Source: Smittia aterrima (taxonomy: Eukaryota; Arthropoda; Insecta; Diptera; Chironomidae). Taken from it: DNA of 64,000 nucleotides. Below the pieces are notes generated by a model. It was given only the letters and a program-made list of their open reading frames with translations. It was not told the DNA's origin and ran no database searches. Shown piece after piece: positions 9,618 through 20,879 of the stretch. Made by a program: the position numbers and the translations under genes. Position 1 is the first letter of the stretch, and the number at the start of each line of letters is the position of its first letter. The stretch covers positions 6,768,243 through 6,832,242 of the forward strand of contig CP093829.1 in the NCBI GenBank assembly GCA_033063855.1. Reading direction: 5' to 3'.

Positions 9618-9960
9618 GTTCTTTGAAAAAAGGTTCAGACCAAACTGAAGCTGAGAATCAGTTTGGTCTGAACCTTTATCTAGAGAACATGAAGCTCTTT
9701 AAATATTTGCTGATCTTTTTCATTCTCAGTGGATACGTCGAGAGCTTTCAACTGGAATGTGTGTTTGTGCGGGATAAGTGTGAAGGGAAAGTACTGAAAG
9801 TTCTTGAAACCGATGTGGCCGTTATCTCAGTTTCGGGACAATTACACAGCCGAGGTCAGAACAAACAGCGACGTCGACTGGAGTTTTATAGAGCAAATGG
9901 TTGAAACTAAAATTGTATCTCGAACTTGGTAAACACATTAACAGAGAAAGAGACAAACGC
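9346..9960. repeat. Inverted repeat IR2
   Basis: Arms 9346-9647 and 9659-9960, 302 bp each, with an 11-bp spacer. The right arm here keeps RDKCEGKVL after the signal peptide and pairs better with the left arm than in IR1. Confidence 0.92.
9689..9960 (+). pseudogene. Truncated LRR/coiled-coil gene fragment, right arm of IR2
   Basis: ATG at 9689, intact signal peptide, about 71 codons before the frame runs out in TGA; fused downstream to a ligase-gene 5' relic. Confidence 0.75.
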
Positions 9961-10338
9961 GAGCAAACTTTATTACAAAATAAGAGAGAAATTAGAGTCA
10001 CTCGACTGATTGAGACGAGCACACAAAAAATAAAATGTCCAAATTCAAAGTTTTTAATAAATTTTAAAACAGATATATGACTTCTCGGAAAAGTTTAACG
10101 ATTTTGTTTAATTTACGTTGTGAACCTGAACGCTTTCACAGCCTACTTTTGAGGTTTCGGGTTTTTTCAGAATCCGTTCCAAGTGCCTTTCTTCACCTCC
10201 ACGTGCGAGACGAAGCGTGGAGGATACTAAGAAAGGAGGTCCTCAGGCTGCTATACTTAAAACCATCAAATTACTTCTGAGCTTAAGGATGCCAAAATAT
10301 ATCAAAAACTATTTAAGAATGTTTACGAATTTTAATAG
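9961..10338. other. Ligase relic and 3'-flank module of B2
   Basis: 9965-10048 repeats the ligase 5' relic (ATG at 10035); 10049-10338 is the B-type 3'-flank module. No gene. Confidence 0.65.
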
Positions 10339-11904
10339 CTATCGTAAAGCGACAGGTGCTTGTGGTTTCATAAGATTTGCCACATTTTTCATCAAATCCT
10401 CGTAGTTTGATTTTAATCTTTTGTTTTCAGCCTCGAGACTCAACCATTCTGCACTTCTTTCCATTCCGTTTGCGCTGATGTCAGTCTGTAGCTCTTCATT
10501 TTCATTTTTCAGGTTTTGTATCGTTAACGTTAGTTGAGTTATATTTGTTAACAAAACGAGATTCTCACTTTCAAACGTTTCCATTTTCTTTTTTAATATC
10601 CCAGTTTCTTCATTGAGTTCATTGAATGTTGAGAGATCATTTAAACATTTTTCAAGTGATGTAATTGTTTCGTTAGCATTAAAATTTTCGTTTTGCGTGA
10701 GATTTGCTTCTAAAAGTTTGTTGTTCCGATTGCAACTAAAAAGTTCCTCCTCAAGTTTACTGACGTTTGTCTCTTTCTCTGTTAATGTGTTAACCAAGTT
10801 TGTGATATTTGATTTTTGAATATTGATTTCTTCTAGAGCATACGAAAGCTCTTGAGTGTTTTTCTTTTTTAAAGCTTCGATCTCAATCTTAAAATTTTTG
10901 ATGATTGAATCCTTTTGCGTTGTGTTAGTGGCTAAAGCCAGTTTTTCACTCTCGCAGGTTTCCTTATTTTGTTTAAATTTCTCAATTTCCTCTTCCTTCT
11001 CTGCTAAAGTTTTGTTAAATGCAATAGCCTGTGATCGAAGCGATGCTTCCATTTTCTCGAGATTTTCTTGTAAAAGCTTGTTGCTCTCACTAGAAATGAC
11101 AAGTTGCTCTCTAAGATCGCTTACGTTTGTCTCTTTCTCTGTCAATGTGATGGCCAAGTTCGAGTTGCTTGATTCCTGTTGCTCTATGTTTGAAACTAAG
11201 TCGATCTTCTCACTATCAATCGTTTTCGTCTTATTTTTGTCCATTGAACCGTCGCATTTAGACGCAATTTCATTTTTAAACCATATAAAATCTGCGATAT
11301 CGTCAGGAAATTTTTTGTTGATACAAGTGTTATCACGAAAGTTAACAAGTTTCATTGTTGAGGGCAGAACAGCGTCAATTGTGTTTAATTTATTATATTG
11401 TGCTGAGAACCTCTCCAATTTGTTATTTTTCAGGAACAAGTCAGTTGGTAATGAAACTAATTGGTTATGATCAAGATCAATGTCCTTTAATTTGATCAAA
11501 TCGATGAACAGATCTTCAGGTAATGTTGTCAAATGATGAGTGAATTTGATTTCAACTTTGTGCACTTTCTTGCAGTTCGTGAATACTTCTCTACTGATTC
11601 GTTTTACTGATCCTGACAAACACTGGAAAATTTCCAAATTTCGTAATGAATTGCAAACTTTAGTTGGAACAATTTCAGTTTCTACAGTAGGCTGTATATT
11701 AATACCGTTATAGTCGTCATTTGTTTTCACCCGAGGTGTGAATGGTTCCGAAATTGACAAAACTGATGTGACCGCAACGTCGACTTCAAAGACTTCCAGT
11801 TTTCTCACTAAACACGACCCGTAATACAACTCACATTTCAGTTGGAAGCTTTCGACGTATCCACAGAGAATAAAAGAGATCAGCAAATATTTAAAGAGCT
11901 CCAT
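10339..11904 (-). CDS. LRR/coiled-coil secreted protein, type B, copy B2
   Basis: An intact 521-aa protein and the reference for the B1 lesion. Signal peptide 1-20 (MELFKYLLISFILCGYVES), N-terminal region with paired Cys (KCELYYGSCLV), LRR block about 95-205 (LTTLPEDLF, LVSLPTDLF) ending in a Cys, then coiled coil about 225-505 and a short basic tail (LMKPQAPVALR) that differs from type A (LIKPV). The protein matches B1 up to the frameshift. No anchor; probably secreted. No introns. Confidence 0.88.
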   Translation of the reverse strand: MELFKYLLISFILCGYVESFQLKCELYYGSCLVRKLEVFEVDVAVTSVLSISEPFTPRVKTNDDYNGINIQPTVETEIVPTKVCNSLRNLEIFQCLSGSVKRISREVFTNCKKVHKVEIKFTHHLTTLPEDLFIDLIKLKDIDLDHNQLVSLPTDLFLKNNKLERFSAQYNKLNTIDAVLPSTMKLVNFRDNTCINKKFPDDIADFIWFKNEIASKCDGSMDKNKTKTIDSEKIDLVSNIEQQESSNSNLAITLTEKETNVSDLREQLVISSESNKLLQENLEKMEASLRSQAIAFNKTLAEKEEEIEKFKQNKETCESEKLALATNTTQKDSIIKNFKIEIEALKKKNTQELSYALEEINIQKSNITNLVNTLTEKETNVSKLEEELFSCNRNNKLLEANLTQNENFNANETITSLEKCLNDLSTFNELNEETGILKKKMETFESENLVLLTNITQLTLTIQNLKNENEELQTDISANGMERSAEWLSLEAENKRLKSNYEDLMKNVANLMKPQAPVALR

Positions 11905-11932
11905 GTTCTCTAATTGAAGGTTCGGCCCAAAC

Positions 11933-11965
11933 TGAAGCTGCGAATGCCAATCTAGTGAATTTAAA
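11933..11965 (-). promoter_or_regulatory. Core promoter of B2
   Basis: TTTAAA 11960-11965 and Inr with +1 at 11933 on the minus strand. Confidence 0.5.
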
Positions 11966-13014
11966 TCTTGAATTTCTTATCACAAATTATTTGTCGTCGG
12001 GCGATGGGACAACCCAATGAAGAAATTCTATTTTTATTTGTTTTGGTAAAATCCAATTTGTGATTACACTGTGAACACAAGGACTGCTATCAAATTGCCT
12101 GAGACACGAGTCGACCTCTGGAAACTCCATGAAAGATTATTCAATTTTTTTAAATACTTGATTAAACAGAATTGTGATTTCTCGGAAAAATGAAGAGATT
12201 AAATTTAAAGCGTGCAATTTGAATTTTCTTGTTCAGCCAAGGTGAACCCCAAAGCTTTAAAAGAAATTTTTTTTGGACAAAAAGTTTCTCGTTCAAATGA
12301 TTATTTTTTAATTGTTTATTGTTGATCATGTTTAAGAGAATTATCTTGAAGGTTTCTTTACATTTTTGCGATGGTACTTTGATCTACGATTAACAAACTC
12401 TGATAAAAATAAATGACTTCCGCATTCTGGGCTAACCAAACTGTTTTTTTTTGTTTGAGCAAACCACACGAAAAATAAAATGTCAGAAAGGAGATTGTGA
12501 GGCTGATCAGTGAAAAAATTTTATTCGAAGAATGCGATGTGATTGTACATCTTGCTTCTTACTATGAGTTGCTCATTAAATTTTTTTTATTCCTTTCCAA
12601 GTTTTCTTTCATGTCAATTTTAAATTCCTACAACTAAGTACTTACGAAATTTCTACAAACATTAAAACTGCTATCAAAGCTTGCACGAGTCGGACTCTGG
12701 AAGAATTTCCAAGAAAGATAATCCAATCTTCGAATATATTTGAAATAAATATGTGATTTCTCGAAAAAGTTTGCGGATTTTATTTCATTTGCGCTGCGAT
12801 CCTGAACCTATCACAGAAAAGTAAAATAAATGTGTTTTCTTATTATTATCGGAGTTTCGGGTTTCTTTGGAAGCCGTTCCAATTGTCTAGCTTCACCTTC
12901 ACGAGGTGGACCCGCTGCATCCGTAACGAATTGAAGCGTGGAGGAAACTAAGTAAGGAGGGCCTGACACCTCAAGCTGCCCTTTTAAAACCATCAAAGGA
13001 CCCCTGTGAAATAG
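11966..13014. other. Spacer between B2 and foldback element 2
   Basis: Copy of 4674-5723, with a ligase relic whose ATG is at 12480 and the same flanking module. No gene. Confidence 0.6.
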
Positions 13015-13658
13015 GCACGAAATCTATCGCCAGCACGAAAGTTATCGCCAAGTAATCGCTTTGACGATAGATTCTAACGTTAACTTTTGTGCTGGCGATG
13101 AAAAGTTTTGTAACGGCCAGAATTTATTTGAAAGTTATCGCTGGATCAACGTTAACTTTTTGAACCAACGTTAGATTTAATTTTGAACCGGCGATAGATT
13201 TTTGCGATAACTTTACGAGCGATAACTACTCGAGCGATAGATTTACCGAGCGATATCTTAACATTTTCCCTTTACCGAAATAATCCGATCTCCACGAATC
13301 CTTCAATACCCAAACATTTTCCCTTTACCGATATAATCCGATTCCCACGAATCCTTTTATCGCTCGTAAATCTATCGTTCGTTAAGCTATCGCTCGGTAA
13401 AACTATCGCTCGAGTAGTTATCGCTCGTAAAGTTATCGCTCATGTAGTTATTGCTCATAAAGTTATCGCAAAAATCTATCGCCGGTTCAAAATTAAATCT
13501 AACGTTGGTTCAAAAAGTTATCGTTGATCCAGCGATAACTTTCAAATAAATTCTGGCCGTTACAAAACTTTTTATCGCCAGCACAAAAGTTAACGTTAGA
13601 ATCTATCGTCAAAGCGATTACTTGGCGATAACTTTCGTGCTGGCGATAGATTTCGTGC
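13015..13658. mobile_element. Foldback/MITE-like element 2
   Basis: Same element, insertion point and TA flanks as 5724-6367, so it was duplicated with the unit rather than inserted independently. It differs at a few bases (for example near 13255 and 13290). It lies about 47 bp 3' of the A3 stop. Confidence 0.85.
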
Positions 13659-13705
13659 TAAATTCCTGGGAGTTATAAAGCGACAGGTGCTTGTGTAATC
13701 TCCTT

Positions 13706-15379
13706 TCAAACAGGTTTAATTAGATTTGCCACATTTTTCATCAAATCCTCGTAGTTTGATTTTAATCTTTTGTTTTCAGAAACAAGACTCAACCATTCTG
13801 CACTTTTTTCCATTCCATTGGCGCTGATGTCAGTCTGCAGCTCTTCAATTTCATTTTTCAAGTTTTGTATCGTCGTCATTAGTTGAGTTATATTTGTTGA
13901 CAAAACGAGATTCTCTCTTTCAAAAATTTTCTTTTTCTTCTTCAATATTCCAGTTTCTTCATTGCGTTCATTAAACGTTGAAAGATCCTTTAAACATTTT
14001 TCAAGTGAGGTATTTGTTTCGCAGGTTTTAAAACTGTCGTTTTGCGTGAGATTCGCATGTAAAAGTTTGTTATTTTGATTGCAACTAAAAAGTTCCTCTT
14101 CAAGTTTGCTGGCGCTTGTCTCTTTCTCTGTTAATGTGTTTACCAAGTTTGTGATATTTGATTTTAGGCTTTCGAAGGTGGACATCAGATGCGTTATGTT
14201 TCTGCCTAAATCAACTTTTTCGTTTTCAAACATTTTCTTATTTTGTTTTAATTTCCCAATTTCCTCTTTTTTCTCTGCTAAAGTTTTGTTAAACGCAATA
14301 GACTTTGATCGAAGCGATGATTCCATTTTCTCAAGATTTCCTTGTAAAAATTTGTTACTCTTACTAGAAACGACAAGTTGCTCTTCAAGTTTTCTGACGT
14401 TTGTCAATTTCTCTGTCAATGTGATGGCCAAGTTCGAGTTGTTTGATTTTAAAATATTATTTTCTTCAAGAATTTTTGTTAATTTTTGAGAGTTGTTTTT
14501 CTTAGAAGCTTGGATCTCAGTCTTAAAATTTACGATAGTGGACTTCAGGTGCTTTATGTCTGTTGTTAAAGCAACCTTTTCACTCTCAATTGTTTTCATA
14601 TTTTGTTTAAATTTTTCAATTTCCTCTTCTTTTCTTGATATAGTCTCGTTTAACTCGATCAACTTCGAGCAATGTGAGGATTCCATTAAAATTTTACCAA
14701 GCGATTTGTCCATTGAACTGGCGCATTTGGTCGCAACTTCGATTTGGAACAATATAGAATCTGCGATGTCTCCAGAGGATTTCTTGTACTTCTTGTCGAT
14801 ACAAGTGTTATGATCAAAGTTAACAAATTCCATTGTTGAGGGCAGAACACTGTCGATTGTTTGTAATTCATTGTTGTGAGCTCCCAACTTATTCAGTTTT
14901 CGATTTTTCAAGAACAAATCAGCAGGTAAAGAAACTAATTTGTTATGTTGCAACCAAACTGCTTTTAATTCGCTCAAATCCATGAAAAGATCTTCAGGTA
15001 ATATTGTCAGAGATGTGAAGCAGATATCAATAACGGTCATTTTATTGCAATTTGTGAACACTTCTCGTTTAACTCGTTTTATTCCGTAGCCATGAATCCA
15101 GATATGTCTCAAGTTTTTAAAGAAATCACAAACTTTAGTGGGAACATTTTCAGTTTCAACATTTTTTTCTATCGAGAACCAAACGATCTTGTCGTTTGCT
15201 ACCCGAGCTGTGTAATTTCCCCTAACTGAGGTGACGACAACGTCGGTTTCGAGAACTTTCAGGTTTTCCACTTTACACATATCCCGTCCTTTCTCCAATA
15301 TAAACACACAATTTAGTTGAAAGGTCTCGGCGAATCCACTGAGAATAAAAGAGATCAGCAAATATTTAAAGAGATTCAT
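13706..15379 (-). CDS. LRR/coiled-coil secreted protein, type A, copy A3
   Basis: 557 aa, same layout as A2. I count seven amino-acid differences from A2, all within about residues 285-360 of the coiled coil (DNA about 14345-14545), while the rest appears identical. Part of the divergent stretch (TGTGATGGCCAAGTTCGAGT on the plus strand) is shared with the B genes at the same place, which suggests gene conversion inside the array. Confidence 0.88.
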   Translation of the reverse strand: MNLFKYLLISFILSGFAETFQLNCVFILEKGRDMCKVENLKVLETDVVVTSVRGNYTARVANDKIVWFSIEKNVETENVPTKVCDFFKNLRHIWIHGYGIKRVKREVFTNCNKMTVIDICFTSLTILPEDLFMDLSELKAVWLQHNKLVSLPADLFLKNRKLNKLGAHNNELQTIDSVLPSTMEFVNFDHNTCIDKKYKKSSGDIADSILFQIEVATKCASSMDKSLGKILMESSHCSKLIELNETISRKEEEIEKFKQNMKTIESEKVALTTDIKHLKSTIVNFKTEIQASKKNNSQKLTKILEENNILKSNNSNLAITLTEKLTNVRKLEEQLVVSSKSNKFLQGNLEKMESSLRSKSIAFNKTLAEKKEEIGKLKQNKKMFENEKVDLGRNITHLMSTFESLKSNITNLVNTLTEKETSASKLEEELFSCNQNNKLLHANLTQNDSFKTCETNTSLEKCLKDLSTFNERNEETGILKKKKKIFERENLVLSTNITQLMTTIQNLKNEIEELQTDISANGMEKSAEWLSLVSENKRLKSNYEDLMKNVANLIKPV

Positions 15380-15407
15380 GTTCTCTAATTAAAGGTTCAG
15401 ACCAAAC

Positions 15408-15440
15408 TGAAGCTGCGAATGCGAATCTCGTGAATTTAAA
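15408..15440 (-). promoter_or_regulatory. Core promoter of A3
   Basis: TTTAAA 15435-15440, Inr with +1 at 15408, minus strand. Confidence 0.55.
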
Positions 15441-16529
15441 TCTTTAAATTCTTATCACAAACTTTCGGGTTTTGCCGTCGGGCGATGAGACAATCCAATG
15501 AAGAAATTCTATTTTTACTCAATTTGGTTAAACCCAGTTTGCGATTACTCTGTGAACGTAAGGACTGCTATCAAATTGCCTGAGACACGAGTCAACCTCT
15601 GGAAATTCCATGAAAGATTATTCAATTTTTTTAAATACTTGATTAAACAGAATTGTGATTTCTCGGAAAAATAGCGAGTTTGGTCAAAACCCGAAAGCTT
15701 TAAAAGCAATCTTTATTTGTGTGCAACGAGCCGAGAGCTCCAACAATCTTAAAATCCGCTTACTTCGGGGCTTGTTATCAAAATTTAAAAACATTTGAAT
15801 TGAACACGTGGATAAAATTTATGCTTTTTGTTTATCTTTTTTAAGTTTAATTGCAGTTCAGTGTTTCACTCCTAAAATTTTCTAGGACAAAAAGTTTCTA
15901 GTTGAAATAATTATTTCTAATTATTTATTGTCTCATGAAAACAGTTGACCTTCGCACTCTGGGTGAATCAAACTGATTATTTTTTATTTGTTTGAGCAAA
16001 GCGCACGGAAAATAAAATTTCGAAAGATAGTTCGCGCGGCTGATCGGTGAAAAAAATTCATTCGCAGGATGCGATGTGATTGTGAATATTGTGACAGACT
16101 GGGAGTTGCTCAATCAAAGAAATTTTAATCCTTTCCAAGTCTTCTTTCATGCCAATTTTATTTGCCTTTAACAAAGTAATTGAGAAATTCCTTCAAACAT
16201 TAAGACTTTTATCAAAGCTTGCACGAGTCGTACTCTGGAATTTCCAAGAAAGATAATTCATTTTTCGAATAAATTTTGAAACAAACATGTTTATTTACTT
16301 TTTGTAACGAACCTGAAAGCTATCTCAGAAATATCTAGGTTTAAGAATTTTAATTTCTATTATAAAATGACAGGTGCTTGTGTAATTTTCTAGTAATTTT
16401 GAAGTGTTTGGTGACAACAACGAGGTTGTCGAGGTGAAGTTATCATCTAGTGATTTGGAAACCATTTTTTTTGTCAACCAAAACTGTTGTCATGTTACGA
16501 TTCAAGATTTTTCGAGGTTTCAAACGGGC
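15441..16529. other. Intergenic spacer upstream of A3
   Basis: No gene. Full-length version of the conserved upstream block: it keeps both stretches deleted singly in units 1 and 2. Confidence 0.65.
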
Positions 16530-16966
16530 TTCATTAGATTTGCCACAGTTTTCATCAAATTCTCGGAATTTGATTTTATTCTTTTATTTTTAGTCTCTGT
16601 ACATCTAATAATCTAACATTTTTCAAGTGATGCATTTGTTTCGTTGCCTTTGAAATTGTCGTTTTGCGTGAGATTTGCTTGTAAAAGTTTGCTGGCGTTT
16701 GTCTCTTTCTCTGTTAATGTGTTTACCAAGTTCGAGATACAATTTTAGTTTCAACCATTTGCTCTATAAAAATCCAGTCGACGTCGCTGTTTGTTCTGAC
16801 CTCGGCTGTGTAATTGTCCCGAAACTGAGGTAACGGCCACATCGGTTTCAAGAACTTTCAGTACTTTCACTTCACACTTATCCCGCACAAACACACATTC
16901 CAGTTGAAAGCTCTCGACGTATCCACTGAGAATGAAAAAGATCAGCAAATATTTAAAGAGCTTCAT
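16530..16966 (-). pseudogene. Truncated LRR/coiled-coil gene fragment, left arm of IR3
   Basis: Unlike the IR1 and IR2 left arms, this one still has its ATG (16964-16966) and slightly more coiled-coil sequence. It carries the shared extra-T frameshift and lacks the LRRs. Confidence 0.75.
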
Positions 16967-17336
16967 GTTCTCTAGATAAAGGTTCAGACCAAACTGAAGC
17001 TGCTTGTGTGAAGCTGATGAGTTCAGTTTGGTCTGAACCTTTATCTAGAGAACATGAAGCTCTTTAAATATTTGCTGATCTTTTTCATTCTCAGTGGATA
17101 CGTCGAGAGCTTTCAACTGGAATGTGTGTTTGTGCGGGATAAGTGTGAAGGGAAAGTACTGAAAGTTCTTGAAACCGATGTGGCCGTTATCTCAGTTTCG
17201 GGACAATTACACAGCCGAGGTCAGAACAAACAGCGACGTCGACTGGAGTTTTATAGAGCAAATGGTTGAAACTAAAATTGTATCTCGAACTTGGTAAACA
17301 CATTAACAGAGAAAGAGACAAACGCGAGCAAACTTT
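16684..17336. repeat. Inverted repeat IR3
   Basis: Arms 16684-16998 and 17022-17336, 315 bp each, with a 23-bp spacer. It is the longest and best paired of the three, with both ATGs intact and only scattered mismatches visible between arms. Confidence 0.92.
17054..17336 (+). pseudogene. Truncated LRR/coiled-coil gene fragment, right arm of IR3
   Basis: ATG 17054, signal peptide, 71 codons to a stop after the shared frameshift. The arm sequence matches the IR2 right arm. Confidence 0.75.
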
Positions 17337-17703
17337 ATTACAAAATAAGAGAGAAATTAGAGTCACTCGACTGATTGAGACGAGCACACAAAAAATAAAA
17401 TGTCCAAATTCAAAGTTTTTAATAAATTTTAAAACAGATATGTGATTTCTCGGAAAAGTTTAATGATTTTGTTTAATTTACGTTGTGAACCTGAACGCTT
17501 TCACAGCCTACTTTTGAGGTTTCGGGTTTTTTCAGAAGCCGTTCCAAGTGCCTTTCTTCACCTCCACGTGCGAGACGAAGCGTGGAGGATACTAAGAAAG
17601 GAGGTCCTCAGGCTGCTATACTTAAAACCATCAAATTACTTCTGAGCTTAAGGATGCCAAAATATATCAAAAACTATTTAAGAATGTTTACGAATTTTAA
17701 TAG
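17337..17703. other. Ligase relic and 3'-flank module of B3
   Basis: Ligase 5' relic to about 17413 (ATG at 17400), then the B-type 3'-flank module. No gene. Confidence 0.6.
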
Positions 17704-19200
17704 CTATCGTAAAGCGACAGGTGCTTGTGGTTTCATAAGATTTGCCACATTTTTCATCAAATCCTCGTAGTTTGATTTTAATCTTTTGTTTTCAGCCTCG
17801 AGACTCAACCATTCTGCACTTTTTTCCATTCCATTTGCGCTGATGTCAGTCTGCAGCTCTTCATTTTCATTTTTCAGGTTTTGGATCGTTAACGTTAGTT
17901 GAGTTATATTTGTTGACAAAACGAGATTCTCTCTTTCAAACGATTCCATTTTCTTCTTCAATATCCCAGTTTCCTCATTGAGTTCTTTGAACGCTGAGAT
18001 TTGCGTGAGATTTGCATGTAAAAGTTTGCTGCTCTGATTACAATTGAAAAGTTCCTCTTCAAGTTTGCTGGCGTTTGTCTCTTTCTCTGTTAATGTGTTT
18101 ACCAAGTTCGTGATATTTGATTTTAAAATATTGATTTCTTCAAGAACATACGAAAGCTCTTGAGTGTTTTTCTTCTTTAAAGCTTCGATCTCAATCTTAA
18201 AATTTTTGATGGTTGAACTCTGTTTCGTTATGTTAGTGGCTAAAGCAACTTTTTCACTCTCGAAAGTTTCCTTATTTTGTTTCAATTTCTCATTTTCCTC
18301 TTTTTTCTGTGCTAAAGTTTTGTTAAATGCAATAGCCTGTGATCGAAGCAGTAACTCCATTTTTTTTAGATTTCCTTGTAAAAGTTTGTTGCTCTCACTT
18401 GAAACGACAAGTTGCTCTTCAAGTTTGCTGACATTTGTCTCTTTCTCTGCCAATGCAATTTTCAGACTTTCGATGGTGGACTTCAGTTGCTCTATGTTTG
18501 GATCCAAAGCGACGTTTTCACTCTCAATCTTTCTCGTCTTTTCTTTGTTCATTGAACTGGTGCAATTGGACGCAACTTCTTTTTTAAACAATTCTAAATC
18601 TGCGATATCGTCAGGGAAATTCTTGTCGATACAAACGTTTCCACGAAAGTCAACACGTTTCATTGTTGAGGGCAGAACAGTGTCGATTGTGTGTAATTTA
18701 TTATTATATGCTTGCAGCCAAATCAATTTTTTATTTTTTTTCAACAAATCAGCTGGTAATGAAACTAATTTGTTTTGATGAAGGATAATTTGCTCTACTT
18801 CGATCAAATCCATGAAGAGATTTTCAGGTAATGTTGTCAAAGAAGTATATTGGATTGTAACTTTGTTCACTTTCTCGCAGTTTGTGAAAACTTCTCGATA
18901 AATTCGTTTAATTTTCTTGCCATGAATATCGAAATAGTACAAGTTACGTAAGAAATTACAAACTTTTGTTGGAACTATTTCAGTTTTAACTTCTTGCTCT
19001 ATACTAAAAAATTTGACGTCGCTGTTTAATTTGATCCCTGCTGTGTAATGTCCCGAAACTGAGGTGACGGCAACATCGGTTTCAAGAACTTTCAGTTTTT
19101 TCACTTTACACCAATACCCTCCACACACAAAATCCAGTTGAAAGCTCTCGACGTTTTCGCAAAGGCACCAAATAATCAGCAAATATTTGAAGAGCTCCAT
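17704..19200 (-). CDS. LRR/coiled-coil secreted protein, type B, copy B3
   Basis: 498 aa, the most diverged intact member. The signal peptide has a different second half (MELFKYLLIIWCLCENVES), the N-terminal Cys segment reads CGGYWCKV, and LRRs (LTTLPENLF, LVSLPADLL) span about 90-195. The coiled coil (about 215-480) is shorter than in B2 through internal deletions near the middle, but the C terminus (LMKPQAPVALR) is the B type. No introns or anchor. Confidence 0.87.
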   Translation of the reverse strand: MELFKYLLIIWCLCENVESFQLDFVCGGYWCKVKKLKVLETDVAVTSVSGHYTAGIKLNSDVKFFSIEQEVKTEIVPTKVCNFLRNLYYFDIHGKKIKRIYREVFTNCEKVNKVTIQYTSLTTLPENLFMDLIEVEQIILHQNKLVSLPADLLKKNKKLIWLQAYNNKLHTIDTVLPSTMKRVDFRGNVCIDKNFPDDIADLELFKKEVASNCTSSMNKEKTRKIESENVALDPNIEQLKSTIESLKIALAEKETNVSKLEEQLVVSSESNKLLQGNLKKMELLLRSQAIAFNKTLAQKKEENEKLKQNKETFESEKVALATNITKQSSTIKNFKIEIEALKKKNTQELSYVLEEINILKSNITNLVNTLTEKETNASKLEEELFNCNQSSKLLHANLTQISAFKELNEETGILKKKMESFERENLVLSTNITQLTLTIQNLKNENEELQTDISANGMEKSAEWLSLEAENKRLKSNYEDLMKNVANLMKPQAPVALR

Positions 19201-19228
19201 GTTCTCTAATTAAAGGTTCAGATCAAAC

Positions 19229-19261
19229 TGAAGCTGCGAATGCGAATCTCATGAATTTAAA
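19229..19261 (-). promoter_or_regulatory. Core promoter of B3
   Basis: TTTAAA 19256-19261, Inr TCAGTTT with +1 at 19229, minus strand, conserved despite divergence of the gene. Confidence 0.5.
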
Positions 19262-20258
19262 TCTTCAATTTCTTATCAAAAATTATTTGTCGTCAGGCGA
19301 TGAGACGATTTAATGATGAAATTCTATTTTTACTCAATTTGGTTAAGCCCATTTTGTGATTACTCTGTGAACGCAAGGACTGCTATCAAATTGCCAGACA
19401 CACGATTCGACCTTTGGAAGCTCTAAAAAGATTATTCGCTTTTTAAATAATTTATTAAATAAAAATGTGATTTTTCGGAAAAATGGCGAGTTTAAATTTA
19501 GAGCGAGCAATTTGAACTTTCTTGTTCGGCCAAGGCGAACCCAAAAGCTTTAATAGAAACCTTCATTTGTATGCACCGAGCTGAGAGGTTCAACAATCTT
19601 AAAACTCGGGGTTTGTTATCTCAAAATTTAAAAACATTTGAACGGAATAAAATTTATGCACTTTGTACATCTTTTAATTATTTATTGTTGATTTGAGAAA
19701 ATTATCTTGAAGATTACTTCTGTTAATCTAAATGATTATTTTCGCTGTAATAAAGGAACTTCTTACAAAATGAGAGAGAAATTAGAGTCACTCGACTGTT
19801 TGAGAAGAGCACACGAAATATAAAATGTCCAAAAGGAGATTGCGCGGTTGATCGGTGAAAAAATATCATTCGAAAAATGCGATGTGATCGTGCATATTGC
19901 GACCAACTGGGAGCTTCCCAAGCAAAGAAATTTTATTTCTTTTTAAGTCTTCTTTTATGTCAATTTTAATTGCTTTTAATAAAGTACTTGCGAAATTCGT
20001 ACAAACACTGAGACTGCTATCACGTTAAATTTATTTTGCGTTGCGATCTTGAAAGCTATCACGGAAATGAGTTTTCTTATTATTATCGTTTCGGGTTTCT
20101 TCGGAAGCTGTTCCCATCCGAGACGAATTGGAGCGTGGAGGAAACTAAGTAAGGAAGGCTTCTGAGGTTTAGGATGCCAAAAATAATAAAGACTATTAAA
20201 CTAGGTTTGAGATTTTTAATATCTATTGTAAAGTGACAGGTGCTTGTGTAATCTCCTT
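19262..20258. other. Spacer between B3 and copy D
   Basis: No gene. LRR upstream block, then a ligase 5' relic at about 19740-19835 (ATG 19825, eight codons) and a decayed 3'-flank module (about 20030-20170). Confidence 0.6.
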
Positions 20259-20879
20259 TCAAACAGGTTTAATTAGATTTGCCATAGTTTTCATCAAATC
20301 CTCGTAGTTTGATTTTAATCTTTTGTTTTCAGCCTCTAGACTCAACCATTCTTCACTTTTTCCCATTCCGTTTGCACTGATGTCAGTCTGCAGCTCTTCA
20401 TTTTCATTTTTCAGGCATTTTGTATCGTCAACATCAATTGAGTTGTGTTTGCTGACAAAACGAGATTCTCTATTTCAAAAGTTTTTTTTTTCTTCTTCAA
20501 TATCTCAGTTTCCTCTTTGAGTTCATTAAACGTTGAAAGATCCTTTAAACATTTTTCTAGCGATACATTTGTCTCGTTGACTTTAAAATTGTCGTTTTGA
20601 GTGAGATTTGCTGCGTTATGTTAGTGGCTAAAGCAACTTTTTCGTTTTCAAACATTTTCATATTTTGTTTCAATTTCTCATTTTCCTCTTTTTTCTCTGT
20701 CAAAGTTTTGTTAAAAGCAATAGCCTTTGATCGAAGCGATGCTTCTATTTTCTTGAGATTTTCTTGTAAAAGTTGGTAATTCTCACTAGAAACGACAAGA
20801 TCTTCTTCGAGTTTACGACGGTTTGTCTCTTTCTCTGCCAATGCAATTTCGAGGTTTTCGATCGTTGACTTCTGTTTTG

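Larger units (their letters stand above)
8089..15379. repeat. Tandem repeat unit 2
   Basis: 7291 bp, from just upstream of A2 to the A3 start. Gene order is as in unit 1: IR2, B2, foldback 2, A3. The constant 7291-7292-bp offset from IR1/B1/foldback 1 to IR2/B2/foldback 2 shows very recent duplication. Confidence 0.9.
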
